15,972 nucleotides of DNA from JBBPYR01 sp038199755 (GTDB lineage Bacteria > Chloroflexota > Ktedonobacteria > Ktedonobacterales > Ktedonobacteraceae). Below, piece after piece: positions 6,801-13,787 of this stretch. Made by a program: the position numbers and the translations under genes. The DNA is taken from assembly GCA_038199755.1 (NCBI GenBank), contig JBBPYR010000082.1:1-15972 (forward strand). The letters run 5' to 3'. The notes beneath the pieces are model-generated. The model had not been told where the DNA came from and searched no databases. It saw only the letters and a list, made by a program, of their open reading frames with translations. Position 1 is the first letter of the stretch, and the number at the start of each line of letters is the position of its first letter.

Positions 6801-7291
6801 CAACAGGAGCGACGATTGTGATTTTAATGGCTGACGACGATGAAGACGATATCTTGCTCACGCAAAAAGCCCTGAAACAGGGAAAGCTGCTCAATGACCT
6901 GTATTGTGTGCGTGACGGTGAAGAACTGCTCGATTATCTGTTTCATAGAGGTAACTACACCGATGCCTCAAAAGCACCGCGCCCCGGCGTGATTTTGCTT
7001 GATTTGAACATGCCGCGCAAAGATGGACGAGAAGCACTTAAAGAGATCAAGGCGCATCAAGACCTGAAGGACATTCCTATAGTCGTCTTTACCACTTCAA
7101 AAGCGGAAGAGGACATCTATCGCTCCTATAAATTAGGCGTCAACTCGTTTATTACCAAGCCAGTCACATTTGAGCGGCTCATTGAGGTCATGCAGATGCT
7201 TGGCAAATACTGGTTTGAGATTGTTACACTGCCGCCAGAGGAGAGCAAAGGTGTCTACCGAGATACAACAAACGATCGTTCTCCTCATTGA
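6797..7291 (+). CDS. Rcp1-like stand-alone response regulator
   Basis: The 164-residue protein is a single CheY-like receiver with no output domain. Asp13-Asp15 form the acidic pocket (MADDDEDDILL), Asp69 in ILLDLNMPRKDG is the phosphate acceptor, Thr99/Thr100 the switch residue and Lys121 in FITKPV the conserved Lys. The DGEELLDYLFHRG helix is characteristic of Rcp1-type regulators, which pair with phytochrome-type kinases having the SHDLQEPLR motif, exactly the kind encoded immediately upstream. The four-base overlap of start and stop suggests coupled translation and fixed stoichiometry. With no DNA-binding domain it most likely relays phosphate or acts by protein contact. The next gene starts inside its 3' end. 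Confidence 0.93.
   Translation: MTTGATIVILMADDDEDDILLTQKALKQGKLLNDLYCVRDGEELLDYLFHRGNYTDASKAPRPGVILLDLNMPRKDGREALKEIKAHQDLKDIPIVVFTTSKAEEDIYRSYKLGVNSFITKPVTFERLIEVMQMLGKYWFEIVTLPPEESKGVYRDTTNDRSPH
7239..7243 (+). promoter_or_regulatory. Ribosome binding site that fixes the 7251 start
   Basis: AGGAG lies seven bases before GTG at 7251, inside the end of the receiver gene. The upstream in-frame ATG at 7170 has no site and would add 27 residues that are only out-of-frame reading of the receiver gene. Confidence 0.75.
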
Positions 7292-8375
7292 GGACGACGA
7301 GGAAGATTATATACTCTTGCAAAAGGTGCTGTCGAAAGTTCCTCATATCCGTTATAAGGTCTTATGGGAGCACGCGTTCAATACTGGCCTTGCCCATATG
7401 CAACAGCAAGATCATGATATCTGCCTGCTCGACTATCGCCTGGGAGCCTCTAGTGGCATCGACCTCGTAAGAGATGCGCGCTATCAGGGCTATAATCGGC
7501 CCATCATTCTCCTCACCGGTGCCAGTGGTGCCGATATTGACATTCAAGCCTTGCAAGCCGGAGCCGATGACTACATTACAAAGGACATGCTACAAGGCGA
7601 TCTCTTGCATCGCCTGATACGCTATGCCATCGAACGCCGTAAAGCCGAGCAGGAGCGTGAGCAATACCGTCGTGAGCAGATCATTCGCGACGAGCGCGAT
7701 GCGAGAAGAAACGAGTTTATCAGCATCGTTGTGCATGAACTCAAAACCCCGCTCAGCAGTCTCAAAGGCTATTCGCAGTTGCTCGGCAGGCATTGCGTGC
7801 GCGCAGGAGATGAACAGGGGGCGCGCCTATCAGGTCGCATGGACCAACAAGTGAATCGGCTCACCGGTCTAGTAAATGATTTGTTGGATGTCAGTCGCAT
7901 CGAGGGCGGCAAACTACAACTACGCGAGAGCGAGTTTGCCTTTGATCCCTTTGTCGAAGAGATCATCACGGATATTCAACTCACCACCGATCAACACACC
8001 ATTCAGTGTGAGGGCGCGAGCCACAAAACAATTAGTGGTGACCGTGAACGGATTGGGCAGGTGCTCACCAACCTATTGAGCAACGCCATCAAATATGCCC
8101 CCGACTCAAAGAACATCCTCGTCAAGCTGTCTTCAGATGACCACATGGTACGTACCTGTGTGCAAGATTTTGGCCCCGGCATTCCCAAAGCTTTGCAGGA
8201 GGCAGTGTTCGAGCCCTTTTATCGCATCGATCTCCCATCTCATAATACCGCGAGCGGCCTCGGTCTGGGCCTCGCCATCGCCCACGACCTCATCAAACGT
8301 CATCACGGCGAACTCTGGATTGAAAGCGAAGAAGGAAAAGGGTCCACCTTCTGCTTCACGCTACCTATACACTAA
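7251..8375 (+). CDS. Receiver-histidine kinase fusion (hybrid response regulator kinase)
   Basis: GTG at 7251 gives 374 residues, overlapping the preceding gene by 41 bases. Residues 8-125 are a receiver with Asp15/Asp16, the acceptor Asp61 in LLDYRLG, Thr89 and Lys111. A helical linker rich in Glu, Arg and Gln (126-152) follows. HisKA has His162 in VVHELKTPLSSLKGY. The ATPase domain has the N box (270-282), DFGPGIP (306-312), GLGLGLAIAH (336-345) and GKGSTF (362-367). An N-terminal receiver lets another kinase, presumably the one at 4590, switch this kinase on or off; its own phosphate target is not in the window. It has no membrane segment. With the two upstream genes it forms a compact phosphorelay operon with no transcription-factor output. 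Confidence 0.92.
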   Translation: MSTEIQQTIVLLIEDDEEDYILLQKVLSKVPHIRYKVLWEHAFNTGLAHMQQQDHDICLLDYRLGASSGIDLVRDARYQGYNRPIILLTGASGADIDIQALQAGADDYITKDMLQGDLLHRLIRYAIERRKAEQEREQYRREQIIRDERDARRNEFISIVVHELKTPLSSLKGYSQLLGRHCVRAGDEQGARLSGRMDQQVNRLTGLVNDLLDVSRIEGGKLQLRESEFAFDPFVEEIITDIQLTTDQHTIQCEGASHKTISGDRERIGQVLTNLLSNAIKYAPDSKNILVKLSSDDHMVRTCVQDFGPGIPKALQEAVFEPFYRIDLPSHNTASGLGLGLAIAHDLIKRHHGELWIESEEGKGSTFCFTLPIH

Positions 8376-8403
8376 GGGCTCTTCCGCCAATAAGTTGGCG
8401 TGG

Positions 8404-8541
8404 GAGCATAGAAATTTTAAGCATGTAACAAAAAAGGGAATAGTAACCATATCTGGGCAGCTTGGGAAGGATATGCCCATTGGAACATTGCTTAGCGTCT
8501 TTAAGCACGCTCAGTTAGAGAAAGAGGATGATGATGGCTAG
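8404..8541 (+). pseudogene. hicA: hicA toxin remnant, 5' part missing
   Basis: The frame EHRNFKHVTKKGIVTISG, then GKDMPIGTLLSVFKHAQL, follows the second half of HicA mRNA interferases: the His-Arg-x-x-x-His strand, a Val-Thr-Val/Ile strand, Gly-Lys-Asp and the G-T-L-x-S-I-L-K-Q-A helix. HicA is normally about 60-80 residues; here about 28 N-terminal residues and any start codon are missing, and the fragment begins 28 bases after the upstream kinase stop. The frame is open back into the kinase gene only by chance. The stop overlaps the start of the hicB remnant, as in intact hicAB operons. This copy should not be made as a working toxin. Confidence 0.7.
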
Positions 8542-8620
8542 AATTCTTGTAATTATTGAAAAAGGTGAACCCTCGTATGGTACACGTAAGGATAACGTAT
8601 CCCTATTAGGCTGCCAATAG
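8534..8620 (+). pseudogene. hicB: hicB antitoxin N-terminal remnant (28 residues)
   Basis: ATG at 8534 (two further ATGs precede it in frame) opens ARILVIIEKGEPSYG, the usual first strand and turn of HicB antitoxins. The homologous Tyr/Pro-Asp-Leu-Pro-Gly-Cys stretch is altered to VSLLGC and the frame stops at 8618-8620. The stop codon is formed by the first bases of the long palindrome that starts at 8614, so the rest of hicB seems to have been lost there. The start overlaps the end of the hicA remnant, confirming that both came from one operon. At most a 28-30-residue peptide could be made. Confidence 0.65.
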
Positions 8621-8683
8621 ATAAAATGACACGTCCAAAGTCAGCCTCTAAGTTGACTTTGGACGTGTCATTTTATCTATTGG
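8614..8683. terminator. Long perfect stem-loop between convergent genes
   Basis: Bases 8614-8643 and 8654-8683 are exact reverse complements over 30 bp around a 10-nt loop. Both arms carry an A4/T4 run, so an inner GC-rich hairpin followed by TTTT exists in each direction. It lies between the plus-strand signalling operon with its hicAB remnant and the minus-strand small gene ending at 8698, the expected place for a bidirectional terminator. Confidence 0.7.
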
Positions 8684-8697
8684 TTGCAACAAACTAT

Positions 8698-8841
8698 TTA
8701 TGATTGGTTTTCATGAGCATACCACCGCCACCTCCGCTCCGATTCGCAACTGCTAATACTTTCAGTGCTGTTCAGACCCCAGCGTAGGGCGACGATATCA
8801 AAGACAATAATCAGCGCGAATAAAATGATTATGGTAAGCAT
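8698..8841 (-). CDS. Small single-pass membrane protein, 47 residues
   Basis: ATG at 8841 is chosen because AAGGAG (complement of 8848-8853) lies six bases before it; an upstream in-frame start at 8892 has no such site. The product begins with a hydrophobic helix, MLTIIILFALIIVFDIVALR, continues with a short WGLNSTES motif and ends in a charged, Trp/Arg-rich tail. A helix of about 18 residues fits one membrane pass with the tail on the inside or as an amphipathic segment. I recall similar short FDIxALRWG-x-STE proteins from Chloroflexota, with no known function. It is transcribed divergently from the Lrp-type gene. Confidence 0.65.
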   Translation of the reverse strand: MLTIIILFALIIVFDIVALRWGLNSTESISSCESERRWRWYAHENQS

Positions 8842-8911
8842 GGTGTTCTCCTTCTTGTGTTTTCGCTTGCTTTCAAGCTGTGTCACAGGCATTGTTTTTA
8901 TTAACTTATCT

Positions 8912-8943
8912 GTTACAAGTATAGAGGCAAAACATGCTATAAT
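8912..8943 (+). promoter_or_regulatory. Extended -10 promoter of the Lrp/AsnC gene
   Basis: TATAAT at 8938-8943 is perfect and is preceded by TG one base upstream (8935-8936), an extended -10. GTTACA/TTACAA near 8912-8918 is a poorly spaced -35. The leader to the ATG at 9003 would be about 50 bases. The region is shared with the divergent small gene and could carry the regulator's own operator. Confidence 0.6.
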
Positions 8944-9002
8944 GAAGGGAAATGAAAAGGCATTTCACATAAAAACTTACGAAAGAAAAGAGAATAGGGC
9001 AC

Positions 9003-9485
9003 ATGGCTTTAGAAACTGAAAAGCTCCTTGATAGCACTGGCTGGCAACTTTTAGAGGCACTTCAGCAGAATGCGCGGCTATCCTACACGGAATTGGGACA
9101 GCAGGTGGGGCTGTCTGCACCTGCAGTCGCGGAGCGAGTGCGCAGAATGGAAGACGCTGGCATTATCAGTGGCTATCATGTCGAGGTTAACCGTGCCAAA
9201 CTGGGTTTTCCCATCACGGCTATTATTCGTATGAGCAACGCTCCTGGCGAACGTTGTACGCGTTTTACGGCTGAGGCCACAGAAATCCCTGAAGTTCTCG
9301 AATGTTATCGCGTCACAGGCAGCGATTCAATGGTCATGAAGGTCATGGCGTCATCCGTCGAGCACTTGGAATCCCTGATTGATCAATTCTCAGCCCATGG
9401 ACAGCTAACGACCTCGATCGTGCTGTCTACCCCTGTGAAGAGACGCATTGTGACCCAGGTCGCCGAAGAAAGACACGCATCTTGA
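9003..9485 (+). CDS. Lrp/AsnC-family transcription regulator
   Basis: The 160-residue product has an N-terminal helix-turn-helix (about 12-58: WQLLEALQQNARLSYTELGQ, then SAPAVAERVRRMEDAGII and SGYHVEV) and a C-terminal RAM ligand-binding domain (about 68-145: FPITAIIRM, then CYRVTGSDSMVMKVMA, ending TTSIVLSTPVKRR). These proteins form octamers or dimers that bind amino acids or related small molecules and regulate transport and amino-acid genes, often themselves or a divergent neighbour. The conserved Gly of the RAM loop is present in VTGSD. The divergent 47-residue membrane gene is the nearest candidate target. The GNAT gene converges on it with only 10 bases between the stops. The ribosome site is weak. 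Confidence 0.92.
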   Translation: MALETEKLLDSTGWQLLEALQQNARLSYTELGQQVGLSAPAVAERVRRMEDAGIISGYHVEVNRAKLGFPITAIIRMSNAPGERCTRFTAEATEIPEVLECYRVTGSDSMVMKVMASSVEHLESLIDQFSAHGQLTTSIVLSTPVKRRIVTQVAEERHAS

Positions 9486-9495
9486 GAAATCGTCT

Positions 9496-9981
9496 CTACT
9501 GGGATGGGACATGAAGTGGTTTCGTCATTACAATATTCGTTGGGGCATAGCCAAGTTTCTCATACATCGCCCGCGCCGCAATGTTATGACCAAAGACGTG
9601 CAGCGTGATATTTGTCGCGCCAAGTTCGCGGGCTATGCTCTCTATGGCGCGAAATGCCTGCTCACCATAGCCACGCCGCCGAAACTGCTCATAGATCATC
9701 ACATCATACACAAAGACGATTGGTGCTTTGCCCCGCTCTTCAAGCGCAAACCATAACATACCTACCTTGCTTGCTTGCTGCTCGTCTTGTAGCGAATAGA
9801 AGTACTGCTGCTTCGATTGCAAGCCGTCTGGCAACAGTTGCTGATATTGTTTTTGTGCTTGCTCTAAAGCCTCTTCCGCGCTCCAACGTCCAGATTGTAC
9901 ATGCTCCTGTGCATAATCTGGAATCGCAAAAGCAAGATATGCCTGGAAATCTGTTTCGTTCATCGGTACTAAACGTATCAT
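9496..9981 (-). CDS. GNAT-family N-acetyltransferase
   Basis: The 161-residue protein has the GNAT fold. Strand VFVYDVMIYEQF leads to the acetyl-CoA pyrophosphate loop RRRGYG (101-106), followed by the helix EQAFRAIESIARELG, the strand ITLHVFGHN, and AARAMYEKLGY (136-145), the usual motif B. The N-terminal half (DYAQEHVQSGRWSAEEALEQ) resembles GNATs acting on small molecules or protein N-termini, but the substrate cannot be read from sequence. ATG at 9981 is supported by AAGGGAG eight bases upstream. The gene is 75 bp downstream of the kinase gene on the same strand and could be co-transcribed with it, though it may also have its own promoter. Confidence 0.9.
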   Translation of the reverse strand: MIRLVPMNETDFQAYLAFAIPDYAQEHVQSGRWSAEEALEQAQKQYQQLLPDGLQSKQQYFYSLQDEQQASKVGMLWFALEERGKAPIVFVYDVMIYEQFRRRGYGEQAFRAIESIARELGATNITLHVFGHNIAARAMYEKLGYAPTNIVMTKPLHVPSQ

Positions 9982-10056
9982 CTATTCGCTCCCTTTCACG
10001 TACAAAGCCAATTGCTCTCTGGTCTTATCGCCATATAACTCAACGGCCAAACGGCT

Positions 10057-11574
10057 CTATGGCCCTACACTCCAGATACCATATTCTCCTGCACATTGCC
10101 CACCGGAGTCAAGCGCACAATAGCTACCTACCAAGTTGCCATCAGCACGTACCGACCCCTGAAAAAAGAGCGGCATAGAACTTGTCCCACTCACCGTAAA
10201 AAAGATGTGCTTTGACGTGTCGAGCACGCCGCTGAACGTGCCACTCCCTTTTAGCGCTTGGAATGTTCCGTGAATATTTTGGTCACGCTGTTGTATTTGT
10301 ACAAGAGACAATGGTGTTGTTACGTTCGTGAGCATATTGTGTATGGTGCCCTGATAAGACAGCGCGAGATTGGAATAGACCCCGATAGTTGAATCAGTGG
10401 AAGGCATTGGCTTCTGCTTCAAGTGAGGGCCTGATAAAGACGAGGCAGTTGATTGCGTGCGATGCTGACTCAAGTTATAGGTCAAGAAACCGCTGCCAAC
10501 TCCTACTATCAGCAAGAGTGCAAACACGGCTGATAGCCAAACAGCCGCTCTACGAGGACGGCTCAGGCCTGTTAAACTGTATGCGGGAGTTTGTATGATA
10601 CGCCAACTACTGGCACGCATATTCTCGCTAGACGTTTCTTTACTCTCCGTTGTTTCTGCATTATGTAATGCTTGCCAGAACTCCTGGACAGTAGCAAAGC
10701 GATCATCGCTTCCGATCGACATAGCGCGCTGAATGGCATCTGCCGCATTTGCAGGTAATGTTGGTGCAAGCTCCTTGAGCGATAGTAGTGGATCAACGCC
10801 CCTACTGGCAAGGCTGGTCGCTCTTTGTAGCGCATCAATCGGGACCCTCCCCGTTAAGAGCGTGTAGCAGGTGGCGGCCAGGCCATAGACATCGGCCCGT
10901 TGATCGGTTCCCATACTGCTATACTGTTCTGGCGCACCATATCCAGGAGAGCAATGGCGAATTGCGGTCGTCGTTGCATCAGGCTCAAATTCCTTGGCAA
11001 TGCCAAAATCGACCAGAACGGCTTTGTCCATTAACTGGGGTACAATAATGTTCGAAGGCTTGATGTCCCGATGTACAATTGGCGGTTGCTGCTGATGCAG
11101 GTAGGTGATAGCCTCAACAATGGGGGTCAGTAGTGTAAGCACCTTGGCGAACGAAAAACGCTTCGTTGTCTGCCGTTGGCGGAGCGTTTCCAGATTCGGT
11201 CCAGCGATATAGTCCATCAGCAGATAGGCGTGATCGTCTTCAAACACGCCATGAACGTGCGGTAATGCCGGGTGATCGAGCCGCTCCAGCACTGTGCATT
11301 CAAACATGAAACGATTTTTTTCCTGCTGCTCCTGGTTGGTCAACATTTTGAGGGCGAAAAGATCGTGCTGCGGTGCATCCTGCTTTTCAAGCATGGTGGA
11401 CGTATTAGGCGTATTAGGCGCATCGGGTGTATCGGGTGTATCCAGTTTAGCGGATGTTTGTTGATCTCTTACTAAGTAAACAGTGCTGAAACCACCCTTA
11501 CCCAACACACCTTCTATGATGTAACGATCCTGTAGAACGGTTCCAATACGAGAATGGGCCTGGGTCTGCTCCAT
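10057..11574 (-). CDS. PknB-like membrane Ser/Thr protein kinase with external C-terminal domain
   Basis: The 505-residue protein carries a Hanks-type kinase at about 18-305: Gly-rich loop LGKGGFSTVYLV (24-35), Lys76 in FALKML, HRDIKPSN with catalytic Asp170, DFG Asp189, and GYGAPEQY (211-218). Residues 343-367 form the single membrane helix, and 368-505 should lie outside, ending in a small beta-rich domain with two Cys in SYCALDSGGQCAGEYG that could form a disulfide. An unusual tripeptide repeat (DTP DTP DAP NTP NTS, 45-59) is inserted between the Gly-rich loop and the Lys76 strand. It is encoded by five 9-bp DNA units at 11401-11445. The L,D-transpeptidase gene lies 44 bp upstream on the same strand, so a joint role in cell-wall signalling is likely but inferred. 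The RNA site AGAGGT supports the ATG at 11574. Confidence 0.93.
   Translation of the reverse strand: MEQTQAHSRIGTVLQDRYIIEGVLGKGGFSTVYLVRDQQTSAKLDTPDTPDAPNTPNTSTMLEKQDAPQHDLFALKMLTNQEQQEKNRFMFECTVLERLDHPALPHVHGVFEDDHAYLLMDYIAGPNLETLRQRQTTKRFSFAKVLTLLTPIVEAITYLHQQQPPIVHRDIKPSNIIVPQLMDKAVLVDFGIAKEFEPDATTTAIRHCSPGYGAPEQYSSMGTDQRADVYGLAATCYTLLTGRVPIDALQRATSLASRGVDPLLSLKELAPTLPANAADAIQRAMSIGSDDRFATVQEFWQALHNAETTESKETSSENMRASSWRIIQTPAYSLTGLSRPRRAAVWLSAVFALLLIVGVGSGFLTYNLSQHRTQSTASSLSGPHLKQKPMPSTDSTIGVYSNLALSYQGTIHNMLTNVTTPLSLVQIQQRDQNIHGTFQALKGSGTFSGVLDTSKHIFFTVSGTSSMPLFFQGSVRADGNLVGSYCALDSGGQCAGEYGIWSVGP
11401..11445. repeat. 9-bp tandem repeats inside the kinase N-lobe
   Basis: Five consecutive 9-bp units are seen on the plus strand: CGTATTAGG twice, then CGCATCGGG, TGTATCGGG and TGTATCCAG. 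Read on the minus strand each encodes a tripeptide of the x-T/A-P type. Unit number can change without breaking the frame. Confidence 0.8.
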
Positions 11575-11618
11575 GATTGTACCTCTAGAACGCTAGAAAC
11601 GAGCTATCTTCCTACACA

Positions 11619-13682
11619 CTAATAGACAACGATGACAGTATTCCAATTTGTGTTGTTATAAACCCATGACGCATCACTTTCCGAGAGATTGATACAGCCG
11701 TGGCTGCCATCAAAATTATATGCAGTATTGCCGCCAGCGTCAGCATGGGGAAACTGCGTCCCTGGACCAAAGCTCGCACGCCATGGCGCGTCATGTACAA
11801 AGTCTCCTCCCCAACGATAAAGGAGCGCGTATTTAATTGGTGTGTCGGGGAACCAGTAGGGAGAACCCTTCGGATCTGCCGAGGTAAAGACGATCGGTGC
11901 TTTACGTTCTAATATGGTCCATACTCCCGGCGGTGAAGGGCGTTCCTGGCGACCTGTTGTGACATAGTAGGAGCGCACCAGTTTTCCTTGTTGGTAGACG
12001 CGCATCACTTGCTCAACCAGTGAAACCATCAGCACCTGTTTCCCCTGTAGGTTGTAATGCTGTATCATCTGGATATCAGTTGCATGTACCCGATTATACG
12101 GTGTTTTGTCTTTATAATCCAACTCAAACCTCTGAAGGTTAAACAAATCATTCGTTGCCTCAACAATTACCGCTTCTGCACTGGCATCAGTATCAGCACT
12201 GGAGAGGTCCCCATCAAGTGTGGTCCCAATCCCTCCTTGCATATAGCCATTATCAAGAGCATAGTCACGACCATCAAACGCATTGTGGTACGGATTAGCC
12301 TTTGCCCACGCGTTTACTTCACTGTGAAATTGCTTGACGAGATAGCGTGCTTTACCCTGTACCAGATCATGATACATCGATGCGATGTCCGCATCAATTT
12401 GCTTGAAGAAGAGCAAGTTGTCATACACGGTTTTGGCCTGGCTCACCGCAACCTGATCTTTATTAAGAAGAGCTTGGTACGTGCTAGCATTGATACCATA
12501 TGTTTTGAGCTGACCTATCTGCTCCTGCAACTGATTCAATTTGGTGACGCTTACATAAGGAAAGGCTTGAATCGAGCTCACAACGACCTGCTGATATTGC
12601 ACATCAATCTGTGCATTCAAGTTTTGAAAATCGCTGGGTGACCTCGCATTGTTAAAAAGCTGCATATCGTTCTGATATTGCGTTTGCATTGCGGTAACAT
12701 CAAGCTGCGCTGTTTTCATCCTGCTGATGGTATCATGAAAAGCGACGAGTTGCCCCTGGCTTACCTGCATTGCACTGATGGCGTGGATTACAGTGACTGC
12801 ATCCTGGCTGATCGCCTGATAATCTTTGGGATATTTCGCGGATGATAGTAAGAGTTGATCTTGGCTAAACTGTTGCAAGAAGTAGCCCATAACAGCAGTT
12901 CCCTGGCTGTTCTGCTGTGCGATGGTTGTCTCAAAGCTCTGCATATTCTGCTCGGCTTGCGTTTGTGCCTGGGTGGTAGCGGCAATCGTAACCTCTGCAA
13001 GCTGTGTTTGTAATGTCTGATACTGTCCTGCCAGGTTTTGATAATGCTGTGTTGTGGCCTGATTATCAAAAAAGGCAAAGGGAGCGTGTGACGTATTCAG
13101 TTGTTGTTCCTGCTTGATAACTGGCTGCAAGAATGATGCTGTAACACCAATAGACTGGGCATCGTGTATGGCTCGATCAAGCTGTAGTTTATTTTGAGCA
13201 ACTTGACGCTGCTGCGTAGCGGCGGAATTGCTCGGATGTGCTAGAGCCAGAACGAGGAGTCCGAGTAGAAGCACTAAGCCCACAACACAGCCAACTTGTA
13301 TCAACAATTTCTTTTTGAAAAATACTTGCGACTTTTCCCCTGTAAAATGAAAAGAGGAGTTTTTAACTGCTTGTTTGGGCTGCGTTGTCTGGTTTACATT
13401 CTGGTCCAGGGTCGCGTGTGCTTGATCTACTGCTCGTAAATACAGCTTTGACGCTAAACGAGATGCCGCCCACACCGTCGCATCAGTGTCAGGCACAGCA
13501 ACTTTGATTGTCGTATCAGTAGCGTGTGTGGAAACTTTTATGGTGGCATCGCTATCAAGGTTGGCGTTATGCTGATAAACCATCGCATCTATATTTGTGC
13601 CACATGTTGGACAGAAGTGTTGCTTTGCCGTAGCATGGGTACCGCAGTGTGGGCAATAGTGAGAGGGTAATGTCTGGGTCAT
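11619..13682 (-). CDS. Zinc-ribbon, single-pass, coiled-coil L,D-transpeptidase (YkuD family)
   Basis: The ATG at 13682 is chosen because AAGGA (complement of 13689-13693) lies six bases before it; the open frame from 13745 would add residues running through an upstream hairpin. The 687-residue protein has a cytoplasmic zinc ribbon (Cys10, Cys13, Cys24, Cys27), a Thr-rich linker, one membrane helix (125-148), a long Gln-rich coiled-coil region (about 155-470) and a YkuD catalytic domain at the end (about 550-687). That domain has the SHGC motif with nucleophile Cys663 and His661. YkuD enzymes make 3-3 peptide crosslinks in peptidoglycan or attach proteins to it, and act outside the membrane. 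The linker repeats DATIKV, DTTIKV and DATVWA (about 45-71), possible phosphothreonine sites on the cytoplasmic side for the kinase encoded next. The gene is 44 bp upstream of that kinase. Confidence 0.9.
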   Translation of the reverse strand: MTQTLPSHYCPHCGTHATAKQHFCPTCGTNIDAMVYQHNANLDSDATIKVSTHATDTTIKVAVPDTDATVWAASRLASKLYLRAVDQAHATLDQNVNQTTQPKQAVKNSSFHFTGEKSQVFFKKKLLIQVGCVVGLVLLLGLLVLALAHPSNSAATQQRQVAQNKLQLDRAIHDAQSIGVTASFLQPVIKQEQQLNTSHAPFAFFDNQATTQHYQNLAGQYQTLQTQLAEVTIAATTQAQTQAEQNMQSFETTIAQQNSQGTAVMGYFLQQFSQDQLLLSSAKYPKDYQAISQDAVTVIHAISAMQVSQGQLVAFHDTISRMKTAQLDVTAMQTQYQNDMQLFNNARSPSDFQNLNAQIDVQYQQVVVSSIQAFPYVSVTKLNQLQEQIGQLKTYGINASTYQALLNKDQVAVSQAKTVYDNLLFFKQIDADIASMYHDLVQGKARYLVKQFHSEVNAWAKANPYHNAFDGRDYALDNGYMQGGIGTTLDGDLSSADTDASAEAVIVEATNDLFNLQRFELDYKDKTPYNRVHATDIQMIQHYNLQGKQVLMVSLVEQVMRVYQQGKLVRSYYVTTGRQERPSPPGVWTILERKAPIVFTSADPKGSPYWFPDTPIKYALLYRWGGDFVHDAPWRASFGPGTQFPHADAGGNTAYNFDGSHGCINLSESDASWVYNNTNWNTVIVVY

Positions 13683-13738
13683 AAAGGTTCCTTCGTATGC
13701 AAAACAACACGACGTTCTCAGCCTGATAACAATGTGGG

Positions 13739-13762
13739 GGGACACTCACAAATGAGTGTCCC
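13739..13762 (-). terminator. Stem-loop after the ferritin-like gene
   Basis: GGGACACTCA (13739-13748) pairs with TGAGTGTCCC (13753-13762) over 10 bp with a 4-nt loop, 26 bases beyond the stop of the ferritin-like gene. It sits between that gene and the L,D-transpeptidase start. No U-run follows on the minus strand, so it may be a weak terminator or an mRNA-stabilising hairpin. Confidence 0.5.
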
Positions 13763-13787
13763 ACAACTTCAACATGTGTACTTGTGA

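Noticed and set aside
8385..8400. 6-bp hairpin after the receiver-kinase stop as terminator
   Set aside because: The stem is short and no T-run follows; the long palindrome at 8614-8683 is a far better terminator.
12057..12641. 194-codon plus-strand frame
   Set aside because: It is antisense to the coiled-coil part of the L,D-transpeptidase and has no ribosome site or recognisable domain.
13683..13745. N-terminal extension of the L,D-transpeptidase
   Set aside because: It runs into a stem-loop and lacks a ribosome site; the zinc ribbon begins right after the ATG at 13682.
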